Source of the DNA: Alphaproteobacteria bacterium
GTDB lineage: Bacteria; Pseudomonadota; Alphaproteobacteria; Micropepsales; Micropepsaceae
DNA: 49,748 nucleotides
Assembly: GCA_019242275.1 (NCBI GenBank)
Contig: JAFAVT010000021.1
Span: forward strand, 1 to 49,748
Direction of reading: 5' to 3'
Positions 25,250-33,578 of this stretch are shown piece by piece. The position numbers and the translations under genes are program-made. How positions within the stretch are numbered: the stretch's first letter is position 1; every line of letters begins with the position of its first letter. Below the pieces are notes generated by a model. The model had not been told where the DNA came from, did no database searches, and saw only the letters and a program-made list of their open reading frames with translations.

Positions 25250-25626
25250 CAGTGATGCGCCCCCTGATGCAGGATCTTGTCGGCAAGACCGGTTTCATAG
25301 GCGGCGCCTTCTGCCGTCAGCGCGATCTGGTGCGGCCACTCCGAACGGACCAGCCCCTTGCGGGTCAGCGCATTCCACACATTCTGGTTCTCCAGTCCGG
25401 TGGCGTCACTCGACGCCACGGTGGCGTCGCCCAGATGGAAATGATCGCCATGGGCGTGGGGGAATTGCAGGATGGCAATGGCGCCATCGGCCTCGGCGCG
25501 GCTCGCGCCCGGAATGCGGGCAATCGCCTGAAGCAGGGTCAGGGTCTTGAGTTGCAGCGAATTGAGCTTGGCGGGATTGGGGCGCGATGCCACGGAAAGC
25601 CTGAAAAAGAACGCGGCGGGGACCAT
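25249..25626 (-). CDS. Unknown protein coupled to ccmE, with a His-rich motif
   Basis: A 125-residue protein of no family I can name. It is probably soluble and mostly helical at first (LNSLQLKTLTLLQAIARIP). A short histidine cluster FPHAHGDHFHLGD is at about 76-88, then a winged-helix-like part (VWNALTRKGLVRS, IALTAEGAAYETG). The final residues are HQGAHH. The stop overlaps the ccmE start by one base. The position is where alphaproteobacterial clusters often carry ccmI, but no TPR repeats or membrane helix are visible. Metal or haem binding by the histidines is only a suggestion. The exact start is uncertain. Confidence 0.7.
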   Translation of the reverse strand: MVPAAFFFRLSVASRPNPAKLNSLQLKTLTLLQAIARIPGASRAEADGAIAILQFPHAHGDHFHLGDATVASSDATGLENQNVWNALTRKGLVRSEWPHQIALTAEGAAYETGLADKILHQGAHH

Positions 25627-25665
25627 ACATCCCCGCCGCGCGCACGCAAAGATTCCTGACAGGAC

Positions 25666-26418
25666 CTAGCGCCGGCCGCCGCGGACCCCGCCCCGGAAAC
25701 CACCGCCAAAGCCGCCGCGCGGCGCGGCAAAGCCGCGATAGCCGCCATAGCGGCCGCCAAAGCCGAAGCTGAAGCCGATCGAGGGGCCGAAATAAGGACC
25801 ATAGCCGTAGCCATAATAGGGATAGGGATAGGCCGGGCCGTAATAGACCGGCGGTGGCGGCGGCGGATAATCCGCGGCATAGCGATCGCCATAACGGTCA
25901 TCGCCGCGAACATCGGCATCCTGCGCTTCATCCATGCAGGCATAATAGGCGTCGGCATAATCGGCTGCGACATCGCGGGCGGCGCGGCGGGCATTGTCGG
26001 CACCGATGGCGCTGCCGGCCACAAGACCCGCGCCCGCGCCGATGGCGGCACCGGCGCCGGCATTGCCGGCGGCACCGCCGATGATCGCACCCAGCGCCGC
26101 ACCACCCAGCGTTCCGCCGATGCTGCCGCGGGCTTGTTCATTGCCGGCGGCTTCGCTCGGCGTCACATAGCCGGTGCGGCGGGCCGCGTCGCGGCGACAA
26201 AAAAGATCGCGGTCGCGGTTGGCACCAGCGGCGCTTTGGCTCTCGCGCGGCGGCGGCGGCGCGTCGCGATCATCGGGGCGAGCGGCATTGGGCGCCGGCA
26301 CGGTGTCAGCGCCGCGGTCCAGCGGCGCCGGATCGCGCGTTGCCGCATCTTGGGCATAGGCGGTGGAACTTAAGGCGGCCACGGCAACGGCCGCCAGGAT
26401 CGAACTGCGCAACTTCAA
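25666..26418 (-). CDS. Exported glycine-zipper protein with Pro/Tyr/Gly-rich tail
   Basis: A 250-residue probable envelope protein. It has a signal peptide ending near STAYA (about 22), a charged Pro/Asp-rich linker and a glycine-zipper segment (GSIGGTLGGAALGAIIGGAA and onward, about 97-140) like the 17-kDa/YMGG surface-antigen group. An acidic helix follows (DYADAYYACMDEAQD). The tail is low-complexity, PPPPPPVYYGP then Gly/Phe/Arg-rich to the end. The best start is TTG at 26418, with GGAG eight bases ahead; the overlapping ATG there is in another frame. Probably membrane-inserted or outer-membrane associated; role unknown. Confidence 0.78.
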   Translation of the reverse strand: MKLRSSILAAVAVAALSSTAYAQDAATRDPAPLDRGADTVPAPNAARPDDRDAPPPPRESQSAAGANRDRDLFCRRDAARRTGYVTPSEAAGNEQARGSIGGTLGGAALGAIIGGAAGNAGAGAAIGAGAGLVAGSAIGADNARRAARDVAADYADAYYACMDEAQDADVRGDDRYGDRYAADYPPPPPPVYYGPAYPYPYYGYGYGPYFGPSIGFSFGFGGRYGGYRGFAAPRGGFGGGFRGGVRGGRR

Positions 26419-26546
26419 GGGGCATCTCCGACGAAAATCTTGCCTCTAGATAGCCCCACGGCTTGGGCATTCAAGCGCAATCCACCTGTCGGAAAAATAA
26501 AGTCCGCTGGCTCTCGCCATTCATGCGCCGTTCAGCTTGCCCCTAC

Positions 26547-26706
26547 TGTCATCCCGTGCGCGGCGCAGCATTTACCTCCCTTGTCATCCCGGATGCACCG
26601 CAGCACGGAGTGATGCGGTGCTGATCCGGGACCCATTGGGCAGATTGCTAAATGGGTCCCGTGTCAGCGGCGCACCGTTACACGCTGCGCCGCGCACGGG
26701 ATGACA
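26547..26706. repeat. Family B intergenic repeat (B2)
   Basis: Contains two starting arms (TGTCATCCCGTGCGCGGCGC and TTGTCATCCCGGATGCACCG) and an inverted closing arm (GCGCCGCGCACGGGATGACA). It occupies most of the 317-base gap 26419-26735; I see nothing else there. Confidence 0.8.
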
Positions 26707-26735
26707 ATACAGCGTGATATTTGGGAAATACTTGC

Positions 26736-28049
26736 TTAAGCCGCCGAGGCGGATTGCGCGGCCTTGCCTCTGCGCCGCAACAGCTCGGCTTCTTCCTCGC
26801 TGAACAGCAGCGCCGTCAGCTCGGTGGCAAAGGGGAACTGAACTTCGACCACCCCAGGAACTTCGGGGGCGCGCATTTCCCGCACCAGGTCTTCATTGTA
26901 ACGCCTGAGATGGGCGCAGATTTCCTCAAGCGCATCCTTCTGCTTGGCGGCAAAGCAGGCGCCGGCGGCAAAATGCCGGCTGCCCATCACCAACCTGGCA
27001 TAGCGCATCGCCATCTCGCGTTTTTCGGCATCGGTAGCGCGGGAAAAATCGGCGTTGCGGGCGCCGCTGCGCTGCACCGGCAGCGCTGCCGCCAGTTCCC
27101 TGGGCGCCCGCTCCATGAACTTGTCCATGGCGGCGCCAACCGCCGCGCGATCTTTCAGCAGGCGCTGACCCCATTCGCCGTCGCGCCGCACTTCGATTTC
27201 CTTGACGATGGCGGTGGAAAGCTCGGCGAACTGGCGGGTCTCGGCCAACAGCTTGTCGGCATCAAACATGGGATGACGGGCGGTGAGGATGGCGGTCTGC
27301 AGACTGTCAAGGCGGGAAAAAAGAATCTCGCCCACCAGCCCCATGTCGGTCTTGGAAATCAGCGTGTCGCGGTGCTGGCGGGCGATGGAAAGCGGCAGGC
27401 GCAAACCTTCCCAGGGCCGCGACAGCCGCATCATCGCCACCAGCGGCACATAAGGCGCGGCATCCGGCAGGCGCGTCACCAGCTCGTCATAGACCGCGCG
27501 CAATTGCCACAACAGCTCGTCGGTCATTGGCGCCGGTGTGGGCAGCAGCGCGTGAATCTTCATCATTTCCGGCGCGGCGCTGAGCAACAGCGCCATCTCC
27601 ACGGCGTCGGCCATGGCCAGGTCGCCTTCCATCGCCAGCCGAGCCTTTTTCGGTTCGGCCAGCGCCGCTTCCTGCTGACCGGCGACGAGCATCGTCTTGA
27701 CGTCAACACAGAAACGCTGCGTTTCTTCCGCCAGCAGCTCCTGGCCCAGCCAGCGCCACAAGGCCAGCAGGCTGGCGCGGATGATGACGCCCTTCTGCTT
27801 GGTCTTGCGCGGCTCCGAACTGAGCAATTCCTGGAAGGGCAGACAGAACAGGCGCAATGGCGTCAGGGTGCGCCCGCAAGGCTCGCGCCGCAGCACCGGG
27901 CGAAGGCCGCGGAGAATTTCAGCATGCGGCAGGGTCTTGCCGTCCATCAGCAGATCAAGTTCGACGGCCCGCGCCAGGCGCGCGGCAACATGCCCCGGCA
28001 GGCCGCCAAGGAATGCCGTCAGCAATCCGGTCTTGTCCGCACTCAACAC
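26736..28049 (-). CDS. Unknown conserved-looking protein, 437 residues
   Basis: A long, mostly helical soluble protein that I do not recognise. No signal peptide or membrane helix is apparent. It is rich in Ala, Leu, Arg and Glu and contains segments such as LRREPCGRTLTPLRLFCLPF, DAAPYVPLVAMMRLSRPWEG and MRYARLVMGSRHFAAGACFA. The only in-frame start is GTG at 28049 (or the next codon, TTG); no ATG is available between the upstream stop and this point. The gene stands alone between a family B repeat and a histidine kinase gene. Codon use looks like its neighbours, so it is probably native. Confidence 0.75.
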   Translation of the reverse strand: MLSADKTGLLTAFLGGLPGHVAARLARAVELDLLMDGKTLPHAEILRGLRPVLRREPCGRTLTPLRLFCLPFQELLSSEPRKTKQKGVIIRASLLALWRWLGQELLAEETQRFCVDVKTMLVAGQQEAALAEPKKARLAMEGDLAMADAVEMALLLSAAPEMMKIHALLPTPAPMTDELLWQLRAVYDELVTRLPDAAPYVPLVAMMRLSRPWEGLRLPLSIARQHRDTLISKTDMGLVGEILFSRLDSLQTAILTARHPMFDADKLLAETRQFAELSTAIVKEIEVRRDGEWGQRLLKDRAAVGAAMDKFMERAPRELAAALPVQRSGARNADFSRATDAEKREMAMRYARLVMGSRHFAAGACFAAKQKDALEEICAHLRRYNEDLVREMRAPEVPGVVEVQFPFATELTALLFSEEEAELLRRRGKAAQSASAA

Positions 28050-28116
28050 GCCGTCGGCCGTAAAGAAGGCTTCCGCTTTTCACATTAGGGCGACAGGGTT
28101 AAGGCGGCGTTGAGAA

Positions 28117-29493
28117 CTAGCCTATAGCCGGCAGGGTCAGCCGGGCCAAAAGCCCCCCCGCCGGGGCTTCGTCCAGCGCGAAAAACCCCCCATAAAGTCT
28201 GGAAATATCCCGCACAATGGCCAGCCCCAGCCCGGAGCCCGGCACGCTTTCATCCAGCCTTTCGCCCCTTGTTCCCACCCGCGCCCGTTCCTCGGGCGTC
28301 AGGCCGGGGCCGTCATCAGCGATTTCCAGCACCAGCATGGCGCCGTCGCGTCTGGCCGTCACCGTCACCAGGTGACGGGCCCATTTGCAGGCATTGTCAA
28401 TCAGATTGCCGGTCATCTCTTCCAGATCCTGGCGTTCGCCGCGGAAGAAGAGACCCGGCGGGCATTCGCTTTCGATCTCGATGCCCCGCGCCGCATGGAT
28501 GCGGGAGAGAACGCGGGTGAGATCACTCAGCACCGGCGCCACTTGGGTGCGATTGCCCAGGGCGCTGACATTTCCGGCCGCCCGCGCCCGCGTCAGGTAA
28601 TGATCCACTTGCCGGCGCATGGTGAAGACCTGGCGCCTGACCTGTTCGGCCAGGGGCGAGGGACCACTTGCCTCCGCTTCGCTGGCCAGGACCGACAGCG
28701 GCGTCTTGAGAAAATGCGCCAGGTTGGAAACATGGGTGCGGGCCCGCGCCACAACTTCGGCGCTGTGGGCGATGAGGGAATTGAGTTCGCCGGCGAGCGG
28801 CGCGATTTCGGCGGGAAAATCGCCTTCCAGGCTTTGCGCCGAGCCATCACGGATGCGTGATAACGCAGTGGCGACACGGCGCAGCGGCAAAAGCCCGATG
28901 CGCACTTGCAGGAACACCGCCACCACCAGACCCACGCCCAGCAGCAGAAACGACCAGATCAAAGTGCCGTTGAAGCGGGCGACCTGCGCATCCACCGCCG
29001 CGCTGTCACCGGCGACCGTCACCTTGAAGGCGCGGGTATCATCGGGTTGTGGCGTGGTGGTGTCGGGAAATTCAATCCGCTGCTGCACCAGGCGCAGATG
29101 CTGGTTGTCCGGGCCGGCGGCATCACCCCATGACAAGGCGCCTTGCCGGCTGGTGATGTGGGGCGTGATGTGGGCCCCGAACAGCGAGCGCGAAGTCTGC
29201 ACCGGCGACTGGCCGGCAATCTCCGGCTCGATCTGGAAGTAAAGCCCGGAATAGACCCGCGCGAAGCTGGCATTGAGAAAACGCTGTTCCAGCGCCATCC
29301 CCAGTTCCGGATCAAAGCTCGCGGCCACCGCCAGCCCGTCCAGATCGGTGCGCAAGGCGGCGTCAAAGCTGCTTTGGGCGGCGCTGCGAAAGGCAGCCGA
29401 CAACACCAATCCGCCCAGGACCAGGCCAAGCAGGGTCCAGATCGCGGCGGTGGCGATCAGCCGCGCCGCCAGCGAGTTCAGCCGAAGCTTCAT
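28117..29493 (-). CDS. Sensor histidine kinase (PhoQ-like arrangement)
   Basis: A 458-residue inner-membrane kinase. Membrane helices at about 10-35 and 177-197 enclose a periplasmic domain of roughly 140 residues. A short linker leads to the H-box NLAHFLKTPLSVL, with His260 as phosphoacceptor. The LKTPL form is typical of the PhoQ-like group. The ATPase domain shows N box NLIDNACKWA, G1 ADDGPGLT and G2 GSGLGLAIV. It is encoded downstream of its response regulator, with a family D repeat between them. Confidence 0.94.
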   Translation of the reverse strand: MKLRLNSLAARLIATAAIWTLLGLVLGGLVLSAAFRSAAQSSFDAALRTDLDGLAVAASFDPELGMALEQRFLNASFARVYSGLYFQIEPEIAGQSPVQTSRSLFGAHITPHITSRQGALSWGDAAGPDNQHLRLVQQRIEFPDTTTPQPDDTRAFKVTVAGDSAAVDAQVARFNGTLIWSFLLLGVGLVVAVFLQVRIGLLPLRRVATALSRIRDGSAQSLEGDFPAEIAPLAGELNSLIAHSAEVVARARTHVSNLAHFLKTPLSVLASEAEASGPSPLAEQVRRQVFTMRRQVDHYLTRARAAGNVSALGNRTQVAPVLSDLTRVLSRIHAARGIEIESECPPGLFFRGERQDLEEMTGNLIDNACKWARHLVTVTARRDGAMLVLEIADDGPGLTPEERARVGTRGERLDESVPGSGLGLAIVRDISRLYGGFFALDEAPAGGLLARLTLPAIG

Positions 29494-29592
29494 GCCGGCT
29501 GGCGTCCCGATTCCAAAATTCGGATAGTCTTCATATCGGGCTCCTGGTGAATGTCGGAAGGGCGTTCAGTTGCTATGAACCAATCCCACCAT

Positions 29593-29720
29593 TCACCATG
29601 GGCGGGCTTGACCCGCCCATCCAGGGCAACACGTACGATACCTCGGGGCCCTGGATGGCCGGCTCCCCCGGGTTCGCGCGAAGCGCGACCCGAGGGTAAA
29701 CATCGGCCGGCCATGGTGAG
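29593..29720. repeat. Family D intergenic repeat (D2) with extra insert
   Basis: Outer arms TCACCATGGGCGGGC...GGCCGGCCATGGTGAG as in D1, with an additional palindromic segment (GGGTTCGCGCGAAGCGCGAC) inside one arm. It lies in the 282-base gap between the regulator and kinase genes. Confidence 0.75.
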
Positions 29721-29775
29721 ATCAGAAAAATCGGCACCATCTCCATTCAGCTTGCGCTAAAAATTTTGCAGCATC

Positions 29776-30447
29776 CTATTTCGCCGCGGCAGGCGCGTCG
29801 AGGCTGTAGCCCAGGCCCCGCACGGTCTGGATCAGGCCGGCATCCAGCTTCTTGCGCAGGCGCCCGACAAAGACCTCGATGGTGTTGGAGTCGCGGTCGA
29901 AATCCTGGTCGTAAAGATGCTCGACCAGTTCGGTGCGCGACACCACCTTGCCGCGATGGTGGGCCAGATAGGCCAAGAGGCGATATTCCTGGCTGGTGAG
30001 CTTGACCGGATTGCCCGACAGCGTGACGCGGGAGGCGCGGGTATCAATCCGCAAGGGACCGATCTCGATTTCCGCCGCGGCCAGCCCCGCGGCCCGGCGC
30101 AAAAGTGCCCTTAAGCGCGCCAGCAATTCCTCGGTATAGAAAGGCTTGGCCAGATAATCATCGGCGCCGGCATCAAACCCCGCCACCTTGTCGCTCCAGC
30201 TATCGCGGGCGGTGAGAATCAAAACCGGCATCATCTTGCCGGCCTTGCGCCATTTCTCCAGCACGGCGACTCCGTCCAGCTTCGGCAGGCCCAGATCCAG
30301 GATCACCGCGTCATAAGGTTCGGTGTCGCCCAGGAAATGGCCTTCCTCGCCGTCAAAGGCGCTGTCCACGACATAACCGGCATCGGCCAATGCCTTGCGC
30401 AGCAGGCGCTGCAATTCCTTGTCGTCTTCCACCAGCAGAATACGCAT
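29776..30447 (-). CDS. OmpR/PhoP-like response regulator
   Basis: A 223-residue regulator. Its receiver has EDD at 7-9, phosphoacceptor Asp51 (ILDLGLPKLDG) and LAKPFYTEEL containing the conserved Lys. The winged-helix output domain has LTSQEYRLLAYLAHHRGKVV and NTIEVFVGRLRKKLD. GGAGGCAG precedes the ATG. Together with the kinase downstream and the PepSY-like secreted protein upstream it forms one regulatory unit, probably sensing an envelope or cation signal as PhoPQ does; the signal is inference. Confidence 0.95.
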   Translation of the reverse strand: MRILLVEDDKELQRLLRKALADAGYVVDSAFDGEEGHFLGDTEPYDAVILDLGLPKLDGVAVLEKWRKAGKMMPVLILTARDSWSDKVAGFDAGADDYLAKPFYTEELLARLRALLRRAAGLAAAEIEIGPLRIDTRASRVTLSGNPVKLTSQEYRLLAYLAHHRGKVVSRTELVEHLYDQDFDRDSNTIEVFVGRLRKKLDAGLIQTVRGLGYSLDAPAAAK

Positions 30448-30463
30448 GTCTGCCTCCTTAAGA

Positions 30464-30506
30464 GCGCAATCCGAAAAGTGTGAAGCGGTTTTCGGAAAAA
30501 TTGCGC
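30464..30506. repeat. Palindromic element GCGCAAT-CCGAAAA...TTTTCGG...ATTGCGC
   Basis: Two nested arm pairs (GCGCAAT/ATTGCGC and CCGAAAA/TTTTCGG) around GTGTGAAGCGG. Elements of this look are common between genes in alphaproteobacteria, from general knowledge. It lies between the PepSY-like gene and the response regulator start and could form an RNA hairpin in the shared transcript. Confidence 0.65.
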
Positions 30507-30521
30507 GACCAACAAAACATT

Positions 30522-31100
30522 TCAGCGGCCGTCGCGGCGGTCACGACCGCCGCCGCCGAAATTGCGATTGCCAAAACCGCCGCTGGGCGCACCGCCAAAG
30601 CCGCGCTCGCCGCCAATGCGGCCATTGCCGGGCCCGCCGCCAAAGGGCACAAAATTTTCGCCGCGACTGTCAAAGCGCTGGCCATAGGGCTGCGGCGCGG
30701 CACCCCGATTGTCATAGCGGGGCGCATATTGCGGTTCGTCGCGCGGTGTGAAGCGTTGCCCCTCGTCACGTCGGTCCAAGGGCGGACCGCTTTCATTCTG
30801 GGGCGCCCGATAGCGCGGCGCATCAAACGCATCGCGCCCCGGCGACTGGCTCAGCACCCGGCCGGTGCGGGCATCGGTATCCAGCCACATCACCCGCCCG
30901 TCGGGCGTCAGCCATTTGAGATGATAATGGGGGTCGCCATTCTGGTTGGCACCTTCGGCATCCAGAAACTGACCGGGATGATCGCGCCGGATCTGCGGCA
31001 ACAGCCGGTCCAGCGGCTGGGCCGGTTGCGCGGCCGCACCGCCCGCCGCCACAAGGGGGGCGAGAAACGGCAAAATCCTTAGGAAAATCCGGCTGCGCAT
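30522..31100 (-). CDS. Secreted PepSY-like protein with Gly/Arg-rich tail
   Basis: A 192-residue exported protein with a signal peptide to about AAAQ (24). A PepSY-like segment follows (PLDRLLPQIRRDHPGQFLDA, then HYHLKWLTPDGRVMWLDTDA and TGRVLS). The low-complexity tail is rich in Arg, Gly, Pro and Asp. PepSY proteins are often encoded beside PhoPQ-like two-component genes, as here, and may modulate a sensor or protease in the periplasm. I chose ATG at 31100; a GTG three codons upstream is possible. Confidence 0.78.
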   Translation of the reverse strand: MRSRIFLRILPFLAPLVAAGGAAAQPAQPLDRLLPQIRRDHPGQFLDAEGANQNGDPHYHLKWLTPDGRVMWLDTDARTGRVLSQSPGRDAFDAPRYRAPQNESGPPLDRRDEGQRFTPRDEPQYAPRYDNRGAAPQPYGQRFDSRGENFVPFGGGPGNGRIGGERGFGGAPSGGFGNRNFGGGGRDRRDGR

Positions 31101-31126
31101 GGCTCTCACAACTATAACGCGCGATA

Positions 31127-31163
31127 TGAACCCGGGATGAATACCGCGTCCAGACCCGGTTCA
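31127..31163. promoter_or_regulatory. Candidate operator, inverted repeat TGAACC...GGTTCA
   Basis: TGAACCCGGG and CCCGGTTCA face each other across about 18 bases in the divergent intergenic region between the PepSY-like gene and the gene at 31233. It could bind the response regulator controlling both. No consensus was available to test it. Confidence 0.3.
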
Positions 31164-31232
31164 GTTTCATCGGCTTAAGGTCGTTTTCATGGGACGGCAA
31201 CCCGCCTTCCCGGCGAGACAAAGGAGACGACC

Positions 31233-31555
31233 ATGTTTGCCAAAAAGACCATGATGGCAGCCGCGGCTTGGCGGCTCTGACGGCTGCGGGGATCGGCGGC
31301 GCCGACGCGCAAGTCTTTCATCGCGGCCCGGTGGTGATGCACCGCGACGTGCTGCAGCGCGAAGTGATGCGCCGGCCTGTGGTGATGCGCGCCCGCGTCT
31401 TCGAGACCTTGCGCATGCACCGCCTGGTGGCGCTGGGCGAGCCTTATTTCTTCCATGGCCGCACTGTCGTGCGCGGCCGCGACCGCTTCGGCCGCCTGGT
31501 GCTGGTGGAGCTTGATCCCTGGACCGGCCGCTTCCTGGGCGTGGTCAGAATCTAG
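31233..31555 (+). pseudogene. Small secreted protein gene with frameshifted signal peptide
   Basis: AAAGGAG precedes ATG at 31233, which reads MFAKKTMMAAAAWRL and then stops (TGA at 31278). One base out of phase, the sequence continues the signal peptide as LAALTAAGIGGADAQVFHR from TTG 31268 and runs to 31555. The mature part, about 85 residues, is basic: VVMHRDVLQREVMRRPVVMR, then FFHGRTVVRGRDRFGRLVLV and DPWTGRFLGVVRI. One missing base near 31262-31267 explains the break. It may be a pseudogene, a sequencing error, or expressed from TTG without a full signal. A strong terminator follows at 31614. Confidence 0.6.
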
Positions 31556-31613
31556 CGAGCTTGGGGCAAAGGCCTTCGGTCCGCCCCTCCCCGAAAGGCC
31601 CGAGCCGTCAAGT

Positions 31614-31653
31614 GAAGCCCCGCGTCGTCAACCGGCGCGGGGCTTCTTGTTTT
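31614..31653 (+). terminator. Rho-independent terminator
   Basis: Perfect 11-bp stem GAAGCCCCGCG/CGCGGGGCTTC with a 12-base loop, followed by TTGTTTT on the plus strand. It ends the transcript of the small secreted-protein gene. Confidence 0.85.
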
Positions 31654-31798
31654 GGCACGCGCTTGCAGTCCGTTTGGAATGGCCCACCGCTGCCAAGGTC
31701 CGCTTTGACCCAACGCGGTTCCACGGGGGTGGGCGAGTGTGCTAGTGCTGCAACATGGAACTGGCGTAATTTCAGTTTTAAAAAGGGAGCATCTACCA

Positions 31799-32275
31799 AT
31801 GAAATGTCCTGCCTGCGGCGCGCCATTGGGACAGAAGACGCGTGACGGCGTTGAGATGGAAGTGTGCGACTCTTGTGGCGGCATGTGGCTTACAAGCCAG
31901 GAATTAGCCGAGCTTGAGGACGAAGTCTTCGACTTTGGTGACGATGAAAAAGGCAGCTTGATGCTCGGGTCCGCACCGTCCAGCAAAAAATGTCCCCAGT
32001 GCGGTAAGCAGCTACAGTCTTTCAAATATCGTCTGTACGAACTCAATATGGAGTTTTGCGACGAAGGTCACGGCTTCTGGCTCGAAGCGGGGGAGGACAA
32101 ACGGGTCTTAGAGCTTATGAAGGATGAGGAGAAAAACCTCGGAAGGAAGGTCATAGCCGAAGACCGTTTCGCTGCGCATATGCGCTATCTTCGGTCAGGC
32201 TCACTGCTCGATAAGGTGCGCGAGTTGACCATTGATGCAATTGCGTCGAAACCGAAACCCAGATTTGACCCTTGA
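31799..32275 (+). CDS. TFIIB-type zinc-ribbon protein
   Basis: A 158-residue protein starting with a zf-TFIIB zinc ribbon: MKCPACGAPLG, then EVCDSCGGMWLTSQELAELE (Cys pairs about 3/6 and 25/28). A second, less regular ribbon follows (KKCPQCGKQL, then EFCDEGHGFWLEAGEDKRV), and a helical C terminus. This family is widespread and functionally poorly defined. GGGAG lies about ten bases ahead of the ATG. Its base composition is clearly lower in GC than the flanking genes, and it begins a short plus-strand accessory stretch at the edge of the virion cluster, which suggests transfer. Confidence 0.88.
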   Translation: MKCPACGAPLGQKTRDGVEMEVCDSCGGMWLTSQELAELEDEVFDFGDDEKGSLMLGSAPSSKKCPQCGKQLQSFKYRLYELNMEFCDEGHGFWLEAGEDKRVLELMKDEEKNLGRKVIAEDRFAAHMRYLRSGSLLDKVRELTIDAIASKPKPRFDP

Positions 32276-32410
32276 ATTAGCAGTGCTCGGCTAGGTGCTC
32301 TTGAACGACTGCTTCTCGCGCCAAGTAGACAGCGACTTTTGGTTTAGTCTTTCGCGCCGCCTGCCACGAAACAAGGTTCTGGTAGGATTCTTCAGGCTTC
32401 GACGAGAAAT

Positions 32411-32740
32411 ATGGATAAAATAGGCCGCTGGGCTATTAGACTGATCGTGATTTGGACCATGGCAGGAGTGGCGTTGCGAGCATTTTTAACGCCGTGGCGC
32501 TGGACGCTGGATCAAAGTCTGGTTGCATTTCTTGGTGTTTGCGCGGTCGCCGTATTGGGGCTTTGGGCAGTAATTTGGCAGCGAGAAGGTATCGAAGGAG
32601 TCAAAAAACGCTGGGCGTTTATGCAGAGCCGCAAAAAGACAGCCGTTCTTAGCGGGCGGCTTCTTCTCTGGAATTTATTGATCTGGATGGCAATTGCGAT
32701 TGCGCTTGTATTTTTCTTTAACGCATATCAATCGCATTAG
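32411..32740 (+). CDS. Small membrane protein, unknown
   Basis: A 109-residue protein with three predicted membrane helices (about 8-27, 36-57 and 84-105) and a basic loop (GVKKRWAFMQSRKKT). No family recognised. Like the zinc-ribbon gene before it, it is lower in GC than the surroundings and lies just outside the virion cluster on the opposite strand, so it may be accessory DNA. Start ATG at 32411 has no strong ribosome-binding site. Confidence 0.65.
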   Translation: MDKIGRWAIRLIVIWTMAGVALRAFLTPWRWTLDQSLVAFLGVCAVAVLGLWAVIWQREGIEGVKKRWAFMQSRKKTAVLSGRLLLWNLLIWMAIAIALVFFFNAYQSH

Positions 32741-32823
32741 GTCCGGCAGCGGATGGGAATGACCGCACTGGCGCAATGCGGACATTTTTCTGCGCCATCG
32801 TGATCGACGGCTTGGAACAGTGG

Positions 32824-33393
32824 TCAATGGTCCGCCGCCACCGCCTTTTCCAGATGCTCTAGCTGGTCGGCATTCTGGCGGGCGGCGCCGAAATTTGCGC
32901 TGAGCACGGCGAGAGCTTCAGACAGGCTAACATCCGAGGCGGCGTCATCAGGCTGGCCGGGGGCGATGGCGGCGCGGACGGTATCAAGGTCGCCGCCGCC
33001 GGCGGCGGCGTCGAACAGCCGGACAAAGCCCCAAGGCAGACGGCAATCCTGATCACTTTTCGCACTGACATAGACGGGCACCTTTTGGACGATGGTTTCA
33101 ATCTGGGTCTGGGTTCTGATCTGCTCTGCGGCATGGGAGGCGGCCTCGCGCTCGCTCTTCTCAGCGCGCTGTTCGCGGGCGATCAGCGCCCTGCTTTGAG
33201 CCTTCGCCGCCGCCAGGTCACGGGCCGCAAGCTGAGCCTGAAGTGTCGCCACCTGCACCTTCAGTCCGCCGCCGAAGACGCCCTCAATCCGCGCCGTCTG
33301 CCACAGCGCCGCGATGGCAAATATCACAGCGCAGAAAGTTGCGACCGGTCCGGCAACTTTGCCGGTGAGCCAGGAAAGCAAGGTCGTGAGCAT
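32824..33393 (-). CDS. Rz-like inner-membrane spanin (phage lysis protein)
   Basis: A 189-residue protein with an N-terminal membrane anchor (LLSWLTGKVAGPVATFCAVI and following), a long alanine-rich coiled coil (about 45-100) and a C-terminal periplasmic part beginning VPVYVSAKSDQDCRLPWGFV. This layout and the CRLPWGFVRLFDAAA segment are familiar from Rz-like proteins of alphaproteobacterial phages. It would disrupt the outer membrane during lysis. I chose ATG at 33393 because it follows GAGGGCGAAA; an ATG six codons upstream lacks such a site. No overlapping outer-membrane Rz1 lipoprotein is obvious. Confidence 0.72.
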   Translation of the reverse strand: MLTTLLSWLTGKVAGPVATFCAVIFAIAALWQTARIEGVFGGGLKVQVATLQAQLAARDLAAAKAQSRALIAREQRAEKSEREAASHAAEQIRTQTQIETIVQKVPVYVSAKSDQDCRLPWGFVRLFDAAAGGGDLDTVRAAIAPGQPDDAASDVSLSEALAVLSANFGAARQNADQLEHLEKAVAADH

Positions 33394-33423
33394 TTTCGCC
33401 CTCGTGTGCATTTAAAATATAAT

Positions 33424-33564
33424 TGTCATCCCGGACGCGATGCAGCGCGTAGCGGTGCATCGCAGATCCGGGACCCATTTTGACATCGCACTTGGCGTAT
33501 CCATGGGTCCGTTCGCACGCTGTTGCTACGAACCGCGCGCTTCGCGCTTGGCCGGGATGACAAG
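33424..33564. repeat. Family B intergenic repeat (B3)
   Basis: TGTCATCCCGGACGCGATGC opens the element and GGCCGGGATGACAAG closes it; internal inverted arms GGGACCCA/TGGGTCC are present. It separates the spanin and holin-like genes of the lysis group. Confidence 0.8.
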
Positions 33565-33578
33565 TTAGGGAGTGCGCT

